Part shown: in pieces, positions 1-8,680 of the stretch
How positions within the stretch are numbered: position 1 is the first letter of the stretch
How the letters are laid out: each line of letters begins with the position of its first letter
Assembly (NCBI GenBank): GCA_038212095.1
Contig: JBBQUW010000023.1
Coordinates: 1-43,122 of the forward strand
Source: JAICYJ01 sp038212095
GTDB taxonomy: Bacteria; Actinomycetota; Thermoleophilia; Gaiellales; JAICJC01
Direction: 5' to 3'
DNA length: 43,122 nucleotides
Position numbers and translations under genes: made by a program
Notes under the pieces: model-generated
Database searches by the model: none
What the model saw: only the letters and a program-made list of their open reading frames with translations
Told to the model about the DNA's origin: nothing

Positions 1-844
1 GACGCGGGAGCCCTGCGATCGAGGTGGTGACAGCGGCGGCGATCGCACCCGCGCCGCCCGCCGCCAGCACCAGCCCAAACCCGCCGGCACCGCCGCCCAC
101 GTCGTTCTTGATCACGTAGGGCACCAGCACCTCGATCGGGCCCAGGAACACCAGCACCGTGATGCTGAACGCGGCCAACGTGCCCCACAGCCAGACGTTG
201 TGGCGGACGTAGGTGAAGCCCTCGCCCATCTCGGCCAGCAGCGACCCGCGCGGCTCGTCGCGGGTCACCGGGCCGGCGTGCATCAGCACCACCATCCATG
301 CCGAGAACAGGAACGAGCCGGCGTCGAGCGCGAACGCGGTACCGGTACCGGCCGAGGCGACCAGCACGCCGCCCAGCGCAGGCCCGATGAACTGCATCGC
401 CAGCGGTCGCATCGCCTGGTCGAGCGAGTTGGCCTGCACCAGCAGCGCCTCCGGCACGATCTCCGGCACCAGCGCGGTGAACGACGGATTGAACAGCGCC
501 TCGCCGGTACCGAACACCGCCGACAGGACGACCAGGTGCCAGATCTCGACGTTGCCGGTGGCGGCCAGCAACGCCAGCGCCCCGGCCGCCGCTGCTCGCA
601 GCAGGTCGGCAACGATCATCTGCGGGGGGCGGCCGATGCGATCCGAGATGGCACCGCTGAACGGCAGCACCAGCACCGTGGGAAGCGTCCATGCCACCCC
701 GGTCACGGCCAGGGCGGCCGGCGAGTTCGAGATCTGATACGCCTGCCACGCGATCGCAACCACGTACAGCCCGTCGCCGAGCAGCGAGACGGTCATGCCG
801 GCCCACAGCAGGCGGAAGTCGCGTATACGCAGCGCTGCCAGCAC
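1..844 (-). CDS. MFS transporter, MFS_3/EntS-like exporter (3' end cut by window edge)
   Basis: This is the N-terminal part (about 281 codons) of a major facilitator superfamily exporter; the C-terminus lies beyond position 1. The start is a GTG at 844, six bases after the stop of the enoyl-CoA hydratase gene, so the two are probably co-transcribed. The protein opens with a short basic stretch and LLWAGMTVSLLGDG, typical of the MFS_3 family of the enterobactin exporter EntS. The loop SGAISDRIGRPP between TM2 and TM3 is the classic MFS signature. Seven or eight hydrophobic segments are visible, with NSLDQAMRPLAMQFIGPALGG corresponding to the TM5 region. The substrate cannot be read from the sequence; drugs, siderophores or small organic compounds are all possible. 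Confidence 0.85.
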   Translation of the reverse strand, partial: MLAALRIRDFRLLWAGMTVSLLGDGLYVVAIAWQAYQISNSPAALAVTGVAWTLPTVLVLPFSGAISDRIGRPPQMIVADLLRAAAAGALALLAATGNVEIWHLVVLSAVFGTGEALFNPSFTALVPEIVPEALLVQANSLDQAMRPLAMQFIGPALGGVLVASAGTGTAFALDAGSFLFSAWMVVLMHAGPVTRDEPRGSLLAEMGEGFTYVRHNVWLWGTLAAFSITVLVFLGPIEVLVPYVIKNDVGGGAGGFGLVLAAGGAGAIAAAVTTSIAGLPR

Positions 845-850
845 CGCCGG

Positions 851-1618
851 CTATCTGCCCGTGAACCTGGCCGCGCGCTTCTCGAGGAAGGCGGCCACGC
901 CCTCGCTGAAGTCCTCGCCCGCGGCCGCGGCGGTCTGCTCGATCGCCTCACGCTCCAACTGCTGCCGAAGGGTCGCGCCGGTCGCGCCGTCGATCAGTCG
1001 CTTCGTGAGCGCGATCGCCCTGGTCGGCCGCGACGCCAGATCGGCCGCCAGCGAGGCGGCCTCGCCGGCCAGTGCGTCGGCTGCCACGACGGCCGACACC
1101 AGACCGCGGTCGCGGGCGTCCGAGGCAGACAGCTTCTCGCCCGAGATCAGCCACGCCAGCGCTGCATCCGCGCCGATCAGGCGGGGGAGCGTGTACGAGA
1201 GGCCGGAGTCCGGTACCAGGCCGATGCCGATGAAGGCCGGCACGAGGCTGGCAGAGTCGGCCGCGATTCTGATGTCGCATGCCAGCGCGAGCGCCAGCCC
1301 GGCGCCGGCGGCGACGCCATTCACGGCGGCCAGCACCGGCTTTTCGAGCGAGCACAAGGCCAGCAGGTTGGGGTTGTAGCGGCGCCGCAGCAGCTCACCC
1401 ACCAGCTCGGGCTCGCGCGGGAACTCGGACACGTCCTGTCCGACGCAGAAGCCGCGACCGGCGCCGGTCACCACCACCGCCCGCACGCTGGGATCGGCGG
1501 CCTCGACCAGCGCTGCCGCCAGCTGCTCGTGCATCGCCGTGTTGAACGCGTTCAGCACCTCCGGCCGGTTGAGGGTAAGCGTGAGCACGGCACCGGTATG
1601 CGTCAGCTCGAGTTCCAT
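851..1618 (-). CDS. Enoyl-CoA hydratase/isomerase, PaaG-like
   Basis: A 255-residue crotonase-fold protein. The oxyanion-hole segments are visible: GRGFCVGQD near residue 55-62 and NGVAAGAGLALALACD near 100-114. The segment GLVPDSG carries Asp137 where crotonases have glutamates; this is the arrangement in PaaG-type 1,2-epoxyphenylacetyl-CoA isomerases. The chosen ATG at 1618 gives the standard MELELT start, 13 bases after the thiolase stop at 1632. The neighbouring thiolase supports a role in a beta-oxidation-like CoA pathway, possibly phenylacetate or another aromatic acid, but no other paa genes are in view. The exact substrate is inferred. Confidence 0.88.
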   Translation of the reverse strand: MELELTHTGAVLTLTLNRPEVLNAFNTAMHEQLAAALVEAADPSVRAVVVTGAGRGFCVGQDVSEFPREPELVGELLRRRYNPNLLALCSLEKPVLAAVNGVAAGAGLALALACDIRIAADSASLVPAFIGIGLVPDSGLSYTLPRLIGADAALAWLISGEKLSASDARDRGLVSAVVAADALAGEAASLAADLASRPTRAIALTKRLIDGATGATLRQQLEREAIEQTAAAAGEDFSEGVAAFLEKRAARFTGR

Positions 1619-1631
1619 CAGTGAAGCCGCC

Positions 1632-2807
1632 TCATGCGGTGTGCTCGAAGATCGCTGCCTGACCCTGTCCGACGCCGACGCACAGCGTTGCCAGCCCGAA
1701 GCGAGCCCGCCGCCGCCGCAGCTCGTGCAGCAGCGACACCACCAGCCGGGCACCGCTCATGCCCAGCGGGTGTCCCAGCGCGATCGCTCCGCCGTTGACG
1801 TTGACGCGATTCGGGTCGACACCGAGCTCGCGAATCACAGCCACGCTCTGCGACGCGAACGCCTCGTTCAGCTCGACCAGGTCAATCTCGGCCACCGACA
1901 GCCCTGCCCGGGCCAGCGCCTTGGCGACCGCGGGCACCGGGCCGATGCCCATAACGCGGGGGTCGACGCCGGCCACGGCCCCGGAGACGAACCGGGCCAG
2001 CGGGCGCGCGCCCAACTGCTCGGCGCGATCGGCACTGGCGACCACGAGCGCGGCGGCGCCATCGTTGATGCCGCTCGAGTTGCCGGCGGTGACGCTGCCC
2101 CCCTCGCGGAACGCCGGCTTCAGCGACGCCAGCCTCTCGGCGGTCGCGTCCGGACGGGGATGCTCGTCGCGGCTCACGCCGACAACGTCGACCAGCTCAT
2201 CGGCGAACCTCCCGGCGGCGTCGGCGGCCGCCCAAAGCTGCTGGCTGCGCAGCGCGAACGCATCCTGATCCTCCCTCGACACGTGCCACCTGTCCGCCAC
2301 GTTCTCGCCCGTCTCACCCATCGACTCGAGCGGGAACAGCTCGGCCATGCGCGGATTGGGGAACCGCCAGCCAAGCGTGGTGTCATACAGCGGCCGGTCG
2401 CCGCGCGCGAAGGCTCGATCGGGCTTGGCGGTGACCAGTGGCGCCCGGCTCATCGACTCGACGCCGCCTGCCACGAACAAATCGCCCTCCCCGGCACGAA
2501 CGGCGTGGCAGGCCGCCGTCACGGCAGCCAGGCCGGAGGCGCAGAGCCGGTTGAGGGTCACGCCGGGCACGTCCTGCGAGAGCCCGGCGAGCAACGCCGC
2601 CATCCGCGCGACGTTGCGGTTGTCCTCGCCCGACTGGTTGGCGGCGCCGATGTAGACGTCCTCGATCTGGTCTGCCGGGATCCCGGCTCGCTCCACAGCC
2701 GCGACGATGGCGGCCGCGGCCAGGTCGTCGGGCCGCACACCAGACAGGGCACCACCGTAGCGGCCGATCGGCGTGCGAACGGCGGAGAGTATGACGGCGT
2801 CAGGCAT
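1632..2807 (-). CDS. Thiolase (acetyl-CoA C-acyltransferase)
   Basis: A 391-residue type II thiolase, full length for the family. The acyl-accepting nucleophile Cys89 lies in NRLCASG, the histidine in GGAIALGHPLG near residue 345, and the second catalytic cysteine in LCVGVGQG near 375 (the consensus is CxGGGQG, so one Gly is Val). It would cleave or form 3-ketoacyl-CoA with CoA, working with the following hydratase/isomerase gene. The ATG at 2807 is preceded by TAGACT at 7 nt spacing and has no Shine-Dalgarno sequence, suggesting a leaderless message. It is probably the first gene of an operon with the hydratase and the MFS exporter. Confidence 0.92.
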   Translation of the reverse strand: MPDAVILSAVRTPIGRYGGALSGVRPDDLAAAAIVAAVERAGIPADQIEDVYIGAANQSGEDNRNVARMAALLAGLSQDVPGVTLNRLCASGLAAVTAACHAVRAGEGDLFVAGGVESMSRAPLVTAKPDRAFARGDRPLYDTTLGWRFPNPRMAELFPLESMGETGENVADRWHVSREDQDAFALRSQQLWAAADAAGRFADELVDVVGVSRDEHPRPDATAERLASLKPAFREGGSVTAGNSSGINDGAAALVVASADRAEQLGARPLARFVSGAVAGVDPRVMGIGPVPAVAKALARAGLSVAEIDLVELNEAFASQSVAVIRELGVDPNRVNVNGGAIALGHPLGMSGARLVVSLLHELRRRRARFGLATLCVGVGQGQAAIFEHTA

Positions 2808-2814
2808 CGGGCCG

Positions 2815-2820
2815 AGTCTA
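2815..2820 (-). promoter_or_regulatory. -10 element of thiolase gene (leaderless type)
   Basis: TAGACT on the minus strand, 7 nt before the thiolase ATG. It is the same hexamer as upstream of uvrA, uvrB, glnA, phoH and dnaJ. No recognisable -35. Confidence 0.55.
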
Positions 2821-2856
2821 TCCGGCCGCGGCCGGCCGTCGGCGCCGGTCTCGCGG

Positions 2857-4191
2857 TCAGGCGGCCAGTGCCGAGGCGTCGTCCAGCCACGCCTGCAGCG
2901 CTGAGAAACTGTCGGCGCAGAACGCGGTGCCGACGTCCCGGCGCATCAACGCGAGCGCATCGCCGACCGGCATGGGCGCTCGGTACGGGCGCTCTGCGGT
3001 GAGCGCCTCGAAGACGTCGGCGACCGCCAGCAGCCGGGCGTCCCGCGGCAGCGCGTCTCCGGACAGGCCGCGGTGATAGCCCTTCCCGTCGAGACGTTCG
3101 TGGTGGGCCGCCGCCGCCACGGCCAGATGCGAGAACGCGGTCACCTTGAGCAGGATCTCCTCGGTATGAAGAGGATGGCGGCGGATCGCCGCCATCTCGT
3201 CGTCATCGAGGCGGCCCGGCTTGTCCAGGATCGCGTTCGAGACGCCGAGCTTACCGATGTCATGCAGGAGGCCGGCGCGACGGAGGTCGCGGATCGCCGA
3301 AGCATCGTACCCCCGGCGCAGCCCGATCTCGACCGCGATCTCGGCGACCCGCTCCGAGTGACGGGCGGTAAACGGCGACTTTGCATCGATCACCTGAGCA
3401 AAGGCCTGTGCGAGGCGGTCGAGACGCTCGTCATCAGCCTCCAGCAGCAGGTCGTCGCCCTCCACACCGGATGAATCGATCGACGCGACCTGCTGCCAAA
3501 GCGGATCCCCATCCTCGATCGCGACGAAGATCGCGGCCAGAGCGGGATCGAACCAGCGGCCGCTGCGGCGGCGCACCATCGTGCGGGCCGGCTCGACGCC
3601 GTCCCGCGCCAGGAATACCTCGGCCGTCTGCGCCAGACAGGCGATCCGGGCGAGAAGCGGAATCTGATCACCGGCCAAACCCATTGGCTTGCCATGACCA
3701 TCCCAGTGCTCGTCCAACGCGAACACGGCCGCCGATGCAGCGGAGGGAAACTCGAGCATCGTCACGATCCGGGCACCGCGCTCGCAGCGCGTCTCGACGA
3801 GCTGATCACCATCTTTGGCCAGTCCGTTGAGCGCCCGCAGCACCTGCCGGGCCCGCGCCAACGGTGGTTCGCCACGACCGGCATGCGCAGCAGTGAACCG
3901 GATCGCCTCAGACGGACGCGACCAGTCGACGGCCTTGCCGAGACGCTTCAGCTCGAGGTCGTCGGCACCAAACAACGCCGCCATGCGGGCGGCGCTGCTG
4001 GAACAGCCCGCGTCCTTCAGCAACATCGCATAGAACAACGCCGACCGTTCGGCCTCACCCAGCTTCATCTCGGCGGCCAGGCGCATCGCGAGGGCGCAGC
4101 TTCGCCGCGCATGGCCGGGCGGCTGCCCCTCGGTCAGGTCAAGCGCGTGCGAGAGCGCGGAGATGACCTCTGATAGGCGAAAACTGCTCAC
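2857..4191 (-). CDS. Tandem HD-GYP domain protein (putative c-di-GMP phosphodiesterase or pseudo-enzyme)
   Basis: A 444-residue protein with two HD-GYP-like halves and no membrane segment. The N-terminal half is degenerate: the HD pair reads LLKDAGC, and the GYP segment reads EHWDGHGKP. The C-terminal half keeps RHSERVAEIA, LLHDIGK, RHPLHTEEIL and HHERLDGKG, but the GYP tripeptide is GYH. Canonical HD-GYP enzymes linearise c-di-GMP. Here the metal-binding HD half looks intact, while the GYP loop that contacts the nucleotide is altered in both halves. The GTG at 4191 follows the NUDIX stop by 7 bases and has a GGTGG sequence just upstream. The frame stays open further upstream but only as antisense-like sequence. 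It probably forms an operon with nudix and uvrA. The PilZ gene nearby suggests local c-di-GMP signalling. Confidence 0.82.
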   Translation of the reverse strand: MSSFRLSEVISALSHALDLTEGQPPGHARRSCALAMRLAAEMKLGEAERSALFYAMLLKDAGCSSSAARMAALFGADDLELKRLGKAVDWSRPSEAIRFTAAHAGRGEPPLARARQVLRALNGLAKDGDQLVETRCERGARIVTMLEFPSAASAAVFALDEHWDGHGKPMGLAGDQIPLLARIACLAQTAEVFLARDGVEPARTMVRRRSGRWFDPALAAIFVAIEDGDPLWQQVASIDSSGVEGDDLLLEADDERLDRLAQAFAQVIDAKSPFTARHSERVAEIAVEIGLRRGYDASAIRDLRRAGLLHDIGKLGVSNAILDKPGRLDDDEMAAIRRHPLHTEEILLKVTAFSHLAVAAAAHHERLDGKGYHRGLSGDALPRDARLLAVADVFEALTAERPYRAPMPVGDALALMRRDVGTAFCADSFSALQAWLDDASALAA

Positions 4192-4198
4192 CCACCGG

Positions 4199-4681
4199 TT
4201 ATCGGCGGGAGGAGTCGATCGCGTAACGCCCGTCGCTGACAAGGTGCAGCACCGGTCGCTGGAATCCGTGGGCGAGGTCGACCGCCAGCTCGGCCGCCAC
4301 CTCGGCCGGAAGCAGCGGGCCAGGCTGGTTGCCCGGGACGTGCCACTCGTGCAGACGCTCGTCGCTGGGCGCACCGTGCGGCCCGGAGACGATCTCAGCC
4401 AGCCGGTACAGGATCAGCTCATGACGGTAGTCGCCGCTCTCGACGTAGAGGTTCTCACTGACGTACAGCAGCCGGCCGACCGCGATCTCGAGGGCGGCCT
4501 CCTCCGTCATCTCGCGGCGCAGGCACTCCTCGGACGTCTCACCCGGCTCGAGGCCGCCGCCGGGCAGCCAGTAGAACGGCTCGCGTTCCCAGTGGTGAGT
4601 GCGGTCCATCAGCACCCGACCATCCTGCACGATCACCGCCCGCACCCGGATCGAGAGATCGGGCAGCGGCGCCCTAGGCAA
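4199..4681 (-). CDS. NUDIX hydrolase
   Basis: About 160 residues with a Nudix box running from GGGLEPGE through REMTEE. The residues match G-x5-E-x7-RE-U-x-EE, except that the later conserved Gly is Ala. It would hydrolyse a nucleoside diphosphate linked to another moiety; the substrate is unknown. The start is uncertain: a TTG at 4681 overlaps the last 8 bases of uvrA and gives a natural N-terminus just before the first beta strand (IRVRAVIV). A GTG inside that strand is the only other nearby choice. The position after uvrA suggests house-cleaning of damaged nucleotides or simple co-transcription. Confidence 0.82.
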   Translation of the reverse strand: MPRAPLPDLSIRVRAVIVQDGRVLMDRTHHWEREPFYWLPGGGLEPGETSEECLRREMTEEAALEIAVGRLLYVSENLYVESGDYRHELILYRLAEIVSGPHGAPSDERLHEWHVPGNQPGPLLPAEVAAELAVDLAHGFQRPVLHLVSDGRYAIDSSRR

Positions 4682-7517
4682 GGGCGCGTTCGGCCGCGTA
4701 GACGGGCAGCACCCGTCGAAGGAACTCTCCCGTCGCGCTGGCCGCTGTCTCGGCCACCTCCTCGGGCGTCCCCTGGGCGAGGATCTCGCCGCCCTTGTCA
4801 CCTCCCTCAGGGCCCAGGTCGAGCACCCAGTCCGCCTGCTTGATCACATCCAGGTTGTGCTCGATCACCAGGACGGTGTTCCCGGCGTCCGCGAGCCGCT
4901 GCAGCACCACCAACAGCTTCTCGACGTCATACACGTGCAGGCCGGTGGTCGGCTCGTCGAGGATGTACAGGGTACGGCCGGTCGCAACCTTGGAGAGCTC
5001 GGTGGCGAGCTTGACGCGCTGTGCCTCGCCGCCCGAGAGCGTGGTAGCGGGCTGGCCGAGCCGCATGTAGTCGAGCCCGACGTCGTGCAGCGTCTGCAGC
5101 CGCCGGCGCAGCTTGGGGATCTTGTCGAAGAAGCTGAGCGCCTCCTCGACCGGCATGTCGAGCACATCGGCGATCGACTTGCCCTTGAACTTGACCTCGA
5201 GCGTCTCGCGGTTGTACCGACGGCCGTGGCAGACCTCGCAGTTGATGTAGACGTCGGGCAGGAAGTGCATCTCGATCTTGATCGTGCCGTCACCGCGACA
5301 GGTCTCGCAGCGCCCGCCCTTGACGTTGAACGAGAACCGACCCGGCTTGTAGCCACGCGTCTTCGAGTCGACCGTCTGCGCGTAGAGCGCCCGGATGTGG
5401 TCAAACAGCCCGGTGTAGGTGGCCGGATTCGATCGCGGCGTGCGGCCGATCGGCGACTGGTCGATGTCGATCACCTTGTCGAACGCCTCGATGCCATGCA
5501 CCGATCGATGCGCCCCCGGCTTGACCCGGCTGCGGGTGACGCGATTGAGGAGCGCCTTGTAGATCACCTCGTTGACCAGCGTGCTCTTGCCTGAGCCGGA
5601 GACGCCGGTGACGCAGATGAACTTGCCGACCGGCAGATCGACGTCGATCTGCTTCAGATTGTGCTCGGCAGCGCCGTGCACGCCGAACCAGCCCGAGTCG
5701 TGCAGCCGCCGGTCGGGCACCGGGATCTCGCGACGACCCGACAGGTAGGCGCCGGTAATCGAGTCGCGGTTGGCCATCACCTGGGCCGCTGTGCCCTCGG
5801 CGACCACGCGACCGCCGTGCTCGCCCGCGCCCGGCCCCATGTCGACGATGTGGTCGGCCGCGCGCATCGTCTCCTCGTCGTGCTCGACCACGATCACGGT
5901 GTTGCCAAGGTCGCGCAGCCGCTCGAGCGTCGTCAGGAGACGAGCGTTGTCGCGCTGGTGCAGACCGATTGATGGCTCGTCCAGGATGTACAGCACGCCC
6001 ATCAGGCTCGATCCGATCTGTGTCGCCAGCCGGATCCGTTGGGCCTCGCCGCCAGACAGCGTCGCCGCCGCGCGGTCGAGGCTGAGGTAGCCGACGCCGA
6101 CGTTCTCCAGGAAGCTCAGCCGCTCGTTGATCTCCTTCAGGATGCGAGCGCCGATCGCCTGCTCAGTGTCGCTCAGCTCCAGGCCAGCCACGAACGTGAT
6201 CGCGTTCTCGACCGAGCGGTGCGTCAGCTGCGAGATGTTGAGGCCACCGATCGTGACCGCCAGGCTGGTGTCGCGCAGCCGCGCGCCCTTGCACTGCGGG
6301 CACGGCTTGAGCGTCATGTACTCCTCGATGCGCTCCTTCTGCAACGACGATTCGGTCTCGCGGTAGCGCCGCTCGAGACCGGGGACGATGCCCTCGAAGG
6401 CCAGCATGTAGCTGCGCTTGCGACCCATCCTGTTGCGGTAGGAGACGTACAGCTTCTCGCCATCGGTGCCGCTCAGGAACAGATCGCGCTCCCGTTGGCT
6501 GAGCTCCTGCCATGGCGTATCGAGATCGATCTCGTACCGCTCGGCGATGGCCTGGATCACCTGCTCGTAGAAGTTCGAGTTGATCACCGTCCACGGCACC
6601 AGCGCACCCTGCGCGATCGAGAGCGATGGGTCGGGCACGATCAGCTCGGGATCGATCTCGCGCTGGGTGCCGAGCCCAGTGCAACGGGTACAGGCGCCGT
6701 GCGGCGAGTTGAACGAGAAGATGCGGGGAGCGAGCTCGGGCAGCGAGATGCCGTCGTCGGGGCACGAGAAGCGCTCGGAGTAGGTGCGCGTCGGCCCGTC
6801 CACCTCGGCGATCTCGATCAGCCCCTCAGCCAGCCGCAGCGCCGTCTCGATCGAGTCGTTAAGCCGTGCCCGCAGTCCCGGCTTGAGCACCAGCCGGTCG
6901 ACCACGACCGAGATCGTGTGGCGGATCTGCTTGTCCAGCGCGGGCGGCTCCTCGAGCAGGTGCTGGGCGCCGTCGATCTTGACGCGCGTGTACCCGTCGC
7001 TGCGCAGCTGCTCGAGCAGATCGCGGAACTCGCCTTTGCGACCGCGGACGATCGGCGCGTCGACGGTGAAGCGGGTGCCATCCGGCATCGCGAGCACCTG
7101 ATCGACGATCTGCTCGGCCGACTGGCCGGAAACGGGCTTGCCACAGGTGGGACAGTGGGGACGGCCGACCCGTGCATACAGCAGCCGCAGGTAGTCGTAG
7201 ATCTCCGTCACCGTTCCGACCGTCGATCGGGGGTTTCGGGTGGTGGTCTTCTGGTCGATCGAGATCGCCGGCGAGAGACCCTCGATCGAGTCGACGTCCG
7301 GCTTGTCCATCTGGCCGAGGAACTGGCGCGCGTAGGCGGACAGCGACTCGACGTAGCGGCGCTGCCCCTCGGCGTAGAGCGTGTCGAATGCCAAGCTTGA
7401 CTTGCCGGAGCCGGAGAGGCCGGTGATCACCACCAGCCGATCGCGAGGCAGGGTGACCGTGACATCCTTCAAATTGTGTTCCCGGGCACCCCGGATCACG
7501 ATCTCGTCGCTCGTCAC
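4674..7517 (-). CDS. uvrA: UvrABC system protein A
   Basis: A 947-residue ABC-type ATPase that finds bulky DNA lesions and loads UvrB. There are two Walker A motifs (GLSGSGKSS near residue 34 and GVSGSGKST), two LSGGEAQR signatures and two Walker B LILDEP-type strands. The second zinc module is complete (CETC...CEVC). The first has CPDDG in place of CPxCG before CTRC, so that zinc site looks incomplete, as I recall for other actinobacterial UvrAs. The GTG at 7517 is chosen over upstream ATGs because a GGGGGG Shine-Dalgarno lies 3 nt before it and the protein then begins at the conserved IVIRGAREHNLK. The promoter lies 41 nt upstream with an SOS box. Confidence 0.97.
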   Translation of the reverse strand: MTSDEIVIRGAREHNLKDVTVTLPRDRLVVITGLSGSGKSSLAFDTLYAEGQRRYVESLSAYARQFLGQMDKPDVDSIEGLSPAISIDQKTTTRNPRSTVGTVTEIYDYLRLLYARVGRPHCPTCGKPVSGQSAEQIVDQVLAMPDGTRFTVDAPIVRGRKGEFRDLLEQLRSDGYTRVKIDGAQHLLEEPPALDKQIRHTISVVVDRLVLKPGLRARLNDSIETALRLAEGLIEIAEVDGPTRTYSERFSCPDDGISLPELAPRIFSFNSPHGACTRCTGLGTQREIDPELIVPDPSLSIAQGALVPWTVINSNFYEQVIQAIAERYEIDLDTPWQELSQRERDLFLSGTDGEKLYVSYRNRMGRKRSYMLAFEGIVPGLERRYRETESSLQKERIEEYMTLKPCPQCKGARLRDTSLAVTIGGLNISQLTHRSVENAITFVAGLELSDTEQAIGARILKEINERLSFLENVGVGYLSLDRAAATLSGGEAQRIRLATQIGSSLMGVLYILDEPSIGLHQRDNARLLTTLERLRDLGNTVIVVEHDEETMRAADHIVDMGPGAGEHGGRVVAEGTAAQVMANRDSITGAYLSGRREIPVPDRRLHDSGWFGVHGAAEHNLKQIDVDLPVGKFICVTGVSGSGKSTLVNEVIYKALLNRVTRSRVKPGAHRSVHGIEAFDKVIDIDQSPIGRTPRSNPATYTGLFDHIRALYAQTVDSKTRGYKPGRFSFNVKGGRCETCRGDGTIKIEMHFLPDVYINCEVCHGRRYNRETLEVKFKGKSIADVLDMPVEEALSFFDKIPKLRRRLQTLHDVGLDYMRLGQPATTLSGGEAQRVKLATELSKVATGRTLYILDEPTTGLHVYDVEKLLVVLQRLADAGNTVLVIEHNLDVIKQADWVLDLGPEGGDKGGEILAQGTPEEVAETAASATGEFLRRVLPVYAAERALA

Positions 7518-7558
7518 GAACCCCCCAGACTCGGCTTGAACAAGCGGAAACGACTCTG

Positions 7559-7564
7559 AGTCTA
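7559..7564 (-). promoter_or_regulatory. -10 element of uvrA
   Basis: TAGACT on the minus strand, 41 nt before the uvrA GTG, leaving a leader that contains the G-rich ribosome-binding site. It overlaps a small palindrome, GACTC-T-GAGTC at 7552-7562 (plus strand). Confidence 0.55.
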
Positions 7565-7581
7565 GCAGCCTGTCGGGAGGG

Positions 7582-7593
7582 GAACGCATGTTC
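7582..7593. promoter_or_regulatory. SOS box (LexA site) at uvrA promoter
   Basis: GAACGCATGTTC matches the GAAC-N4-GTTC LexA operator of actinobacteria and Bacillus, and the right half extends to GTTCGA. It sits 17 bp upstream of the uvrA -10, over the expected -35 position, where a repressor would block polymerase. It is also just upstream of the divergent PilZ gene. LexA is not in this window. Confidence 0.75.
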
Positions 7594-7606
7594 GACGCAG
7601 CGTACC

Positions 7607-8113
7607 ATGCAGGGCCGACGACGCGCTCGATTGCTCAAACCGGCGCGGGTCTGGCCGATCACGTGCTTGATGCGCACCCGTCAACAACGGCACCACTTCC
7701 GGGTCGCCGGCGAGTGGCGCGGGATCTGCCACCGAATCGCAAATGATGGGCTGCTGGGAGATCCGTTCACGGCCTGTACGGTCGACGTCTCGGCAGGCGG
7801 AATGCTGATGACGACGGACGAGCTCGTATACCGTCCGGTCAAGATCGCGGCGCTGCTGGACATGGTCGAACCAAAACTGGTCGTGCGCGGCACTGTGGTA
7901 CGGGCGGGCGGCTTGAACGGCCGGCACCTGTGCGCGATGCGCTTCGACTCGCTGGACGCCGCCACCACCTTCAAGCTCGCCCAGTTCGTGTTCCGGGAGA
8001 CGAAGCAACGCGGTCAGGCGACCGCGCCGGTCATGTCCGGCCGCACCGACTGGTGGCGCTTGCGAGGATCGGACGGCGGGGATCAGTCGCCGGCCGACCA
8101 GGACGCAGCCTAG
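7607..8113 (+). CDS. PilZ domain protein
   Basis: Up to 168 residues. The c-di-GMP-binding elements of PilZ are visible: an arginine-rich entry RTRQQRHHFR near residue 22 and DVSAGGML near residue 59, matching RxxxR and D/NxSxxG. One domain plus a short hydrophilic tail with two Trp residues. The start is uncertain: the ATG at 7607 adds 21 basic residues, while the in-frame ATG at 7670 begins right before the arginine motif; neither has a good Shine-Dalgarno. It is divergent from uvrA and converges with the PH-domain gene, sharing the CTAG in which both stop codons lie. A c-di-GMP effector role is inferred. Confidence 0.75.
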   Translation: MQGRRRARLLKPARVWPITCLMRTRQQRHHFRVAGEWRGICHRIANDGLLGDPFTACTVDVSAGGMLMTTDELVYRPVKIAALLDMVEPKLVVRGTVVRAGGLNGRHLCAMRFDSLDAATTFKLAQFVFRETKQRGQATAPVMSGRTDWWRLRGSDGGDQSPADQDAA

Positions 8114-8664
8114 AGCGCCGACTCCAGCGCGCGTTCGCGGTCCACGAGCGGCCGGCGGGTGGTCGACCTCGGCGGGTCGATCCCCAGCAACAGCGCGAAC
8201 ACCAGGTCAGGCTGGGGCAGTCGGCGCACACCGAGCAACGGCCCCTGCCGCCCGCCCGCGCTCACGATCACGCTGCCGTAGCGCAGCAGCCGACCGCTGC
8301 CCGAGAGATGGATCTGGAGGTCGTTCAGCGCGTCGACCGGCACGGAACTGATCCGCCGCGACAGCGTGCCGGACGTCAGCAGCACGCGCCGGTCGGTGAT
8401 CACCAGACGGCGCGCGTTCCAGCGCAGGACGCGCTTCAGCAGACCGATCATCGAGAACGTGACGACGATCGCCGCGAGCACCGCCGCCGCCCACCTCAGG
8501 GGCGTGGGAGCCGGCGACGCTGCCGTCTCGTAGGCGCCCCCGCCAAACAGCAGCACGGCCGCGAGACTGCGCGCGAACGGCCGCAGCAGCACCACGCCGT
8601 GCTCGCGTGTCACCAGGTGGACGCGTTCGTTGGAGGAGACGAGGCGGTCGAGTCGCATGGGCAT
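8110..8664 (-). CDS. Membrane protein with bacterial PH (bPH2, YdbT-like) domain
   Basis: 184 residues. Two hydrophobic segments (about residues 30-45 and 56-77) are followed by a bPH2-type domain with WNARRLVITDRRVLL, then VPVDALNDLQI, then GRLLRYGSVIVSAGG. These are the usual sequence marks of YdbS/YdbT-like proteins. The function is unknown; the fold is thought to be a membrane-proximal scaffold. It starts 16 bases after the CGNR gene stop, so co-transcription is likely. The ATG at 8664 has no obvious Shine-Dalgarno, and an ATG two codons later is equally possible. Confidence 0.75.
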   Translation of the reverse strand: MPMRLDRLVSSNERVHLVTREHGVVLLRPFARSLAAVLLFGGGAYETAASPAPTPLRWAAAVLAAIVVTFSMIGLLKRVLRWNARRLVITDRRVLLTSGTLSRRISSVPVDALNDLQIHLSGSGRLLRYGSVIVSAGGRQGPLLGVRRLPQPDLVFALLLGIDPPRSTTRRPLVDRERALESAL

Positions 8665-8680
8665 AGTGAATTCGGCGGCG

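Noticed and set aside
7588..7746. 52-codon ORF with an apparently excellent GGGAGGGG site before ATG 7588
   Set aside because: The ATG lies inside the GAACGCATGTTC SOS box, and the product resembles no protein and overlaps the PilZ frame; coincidence is more likely.
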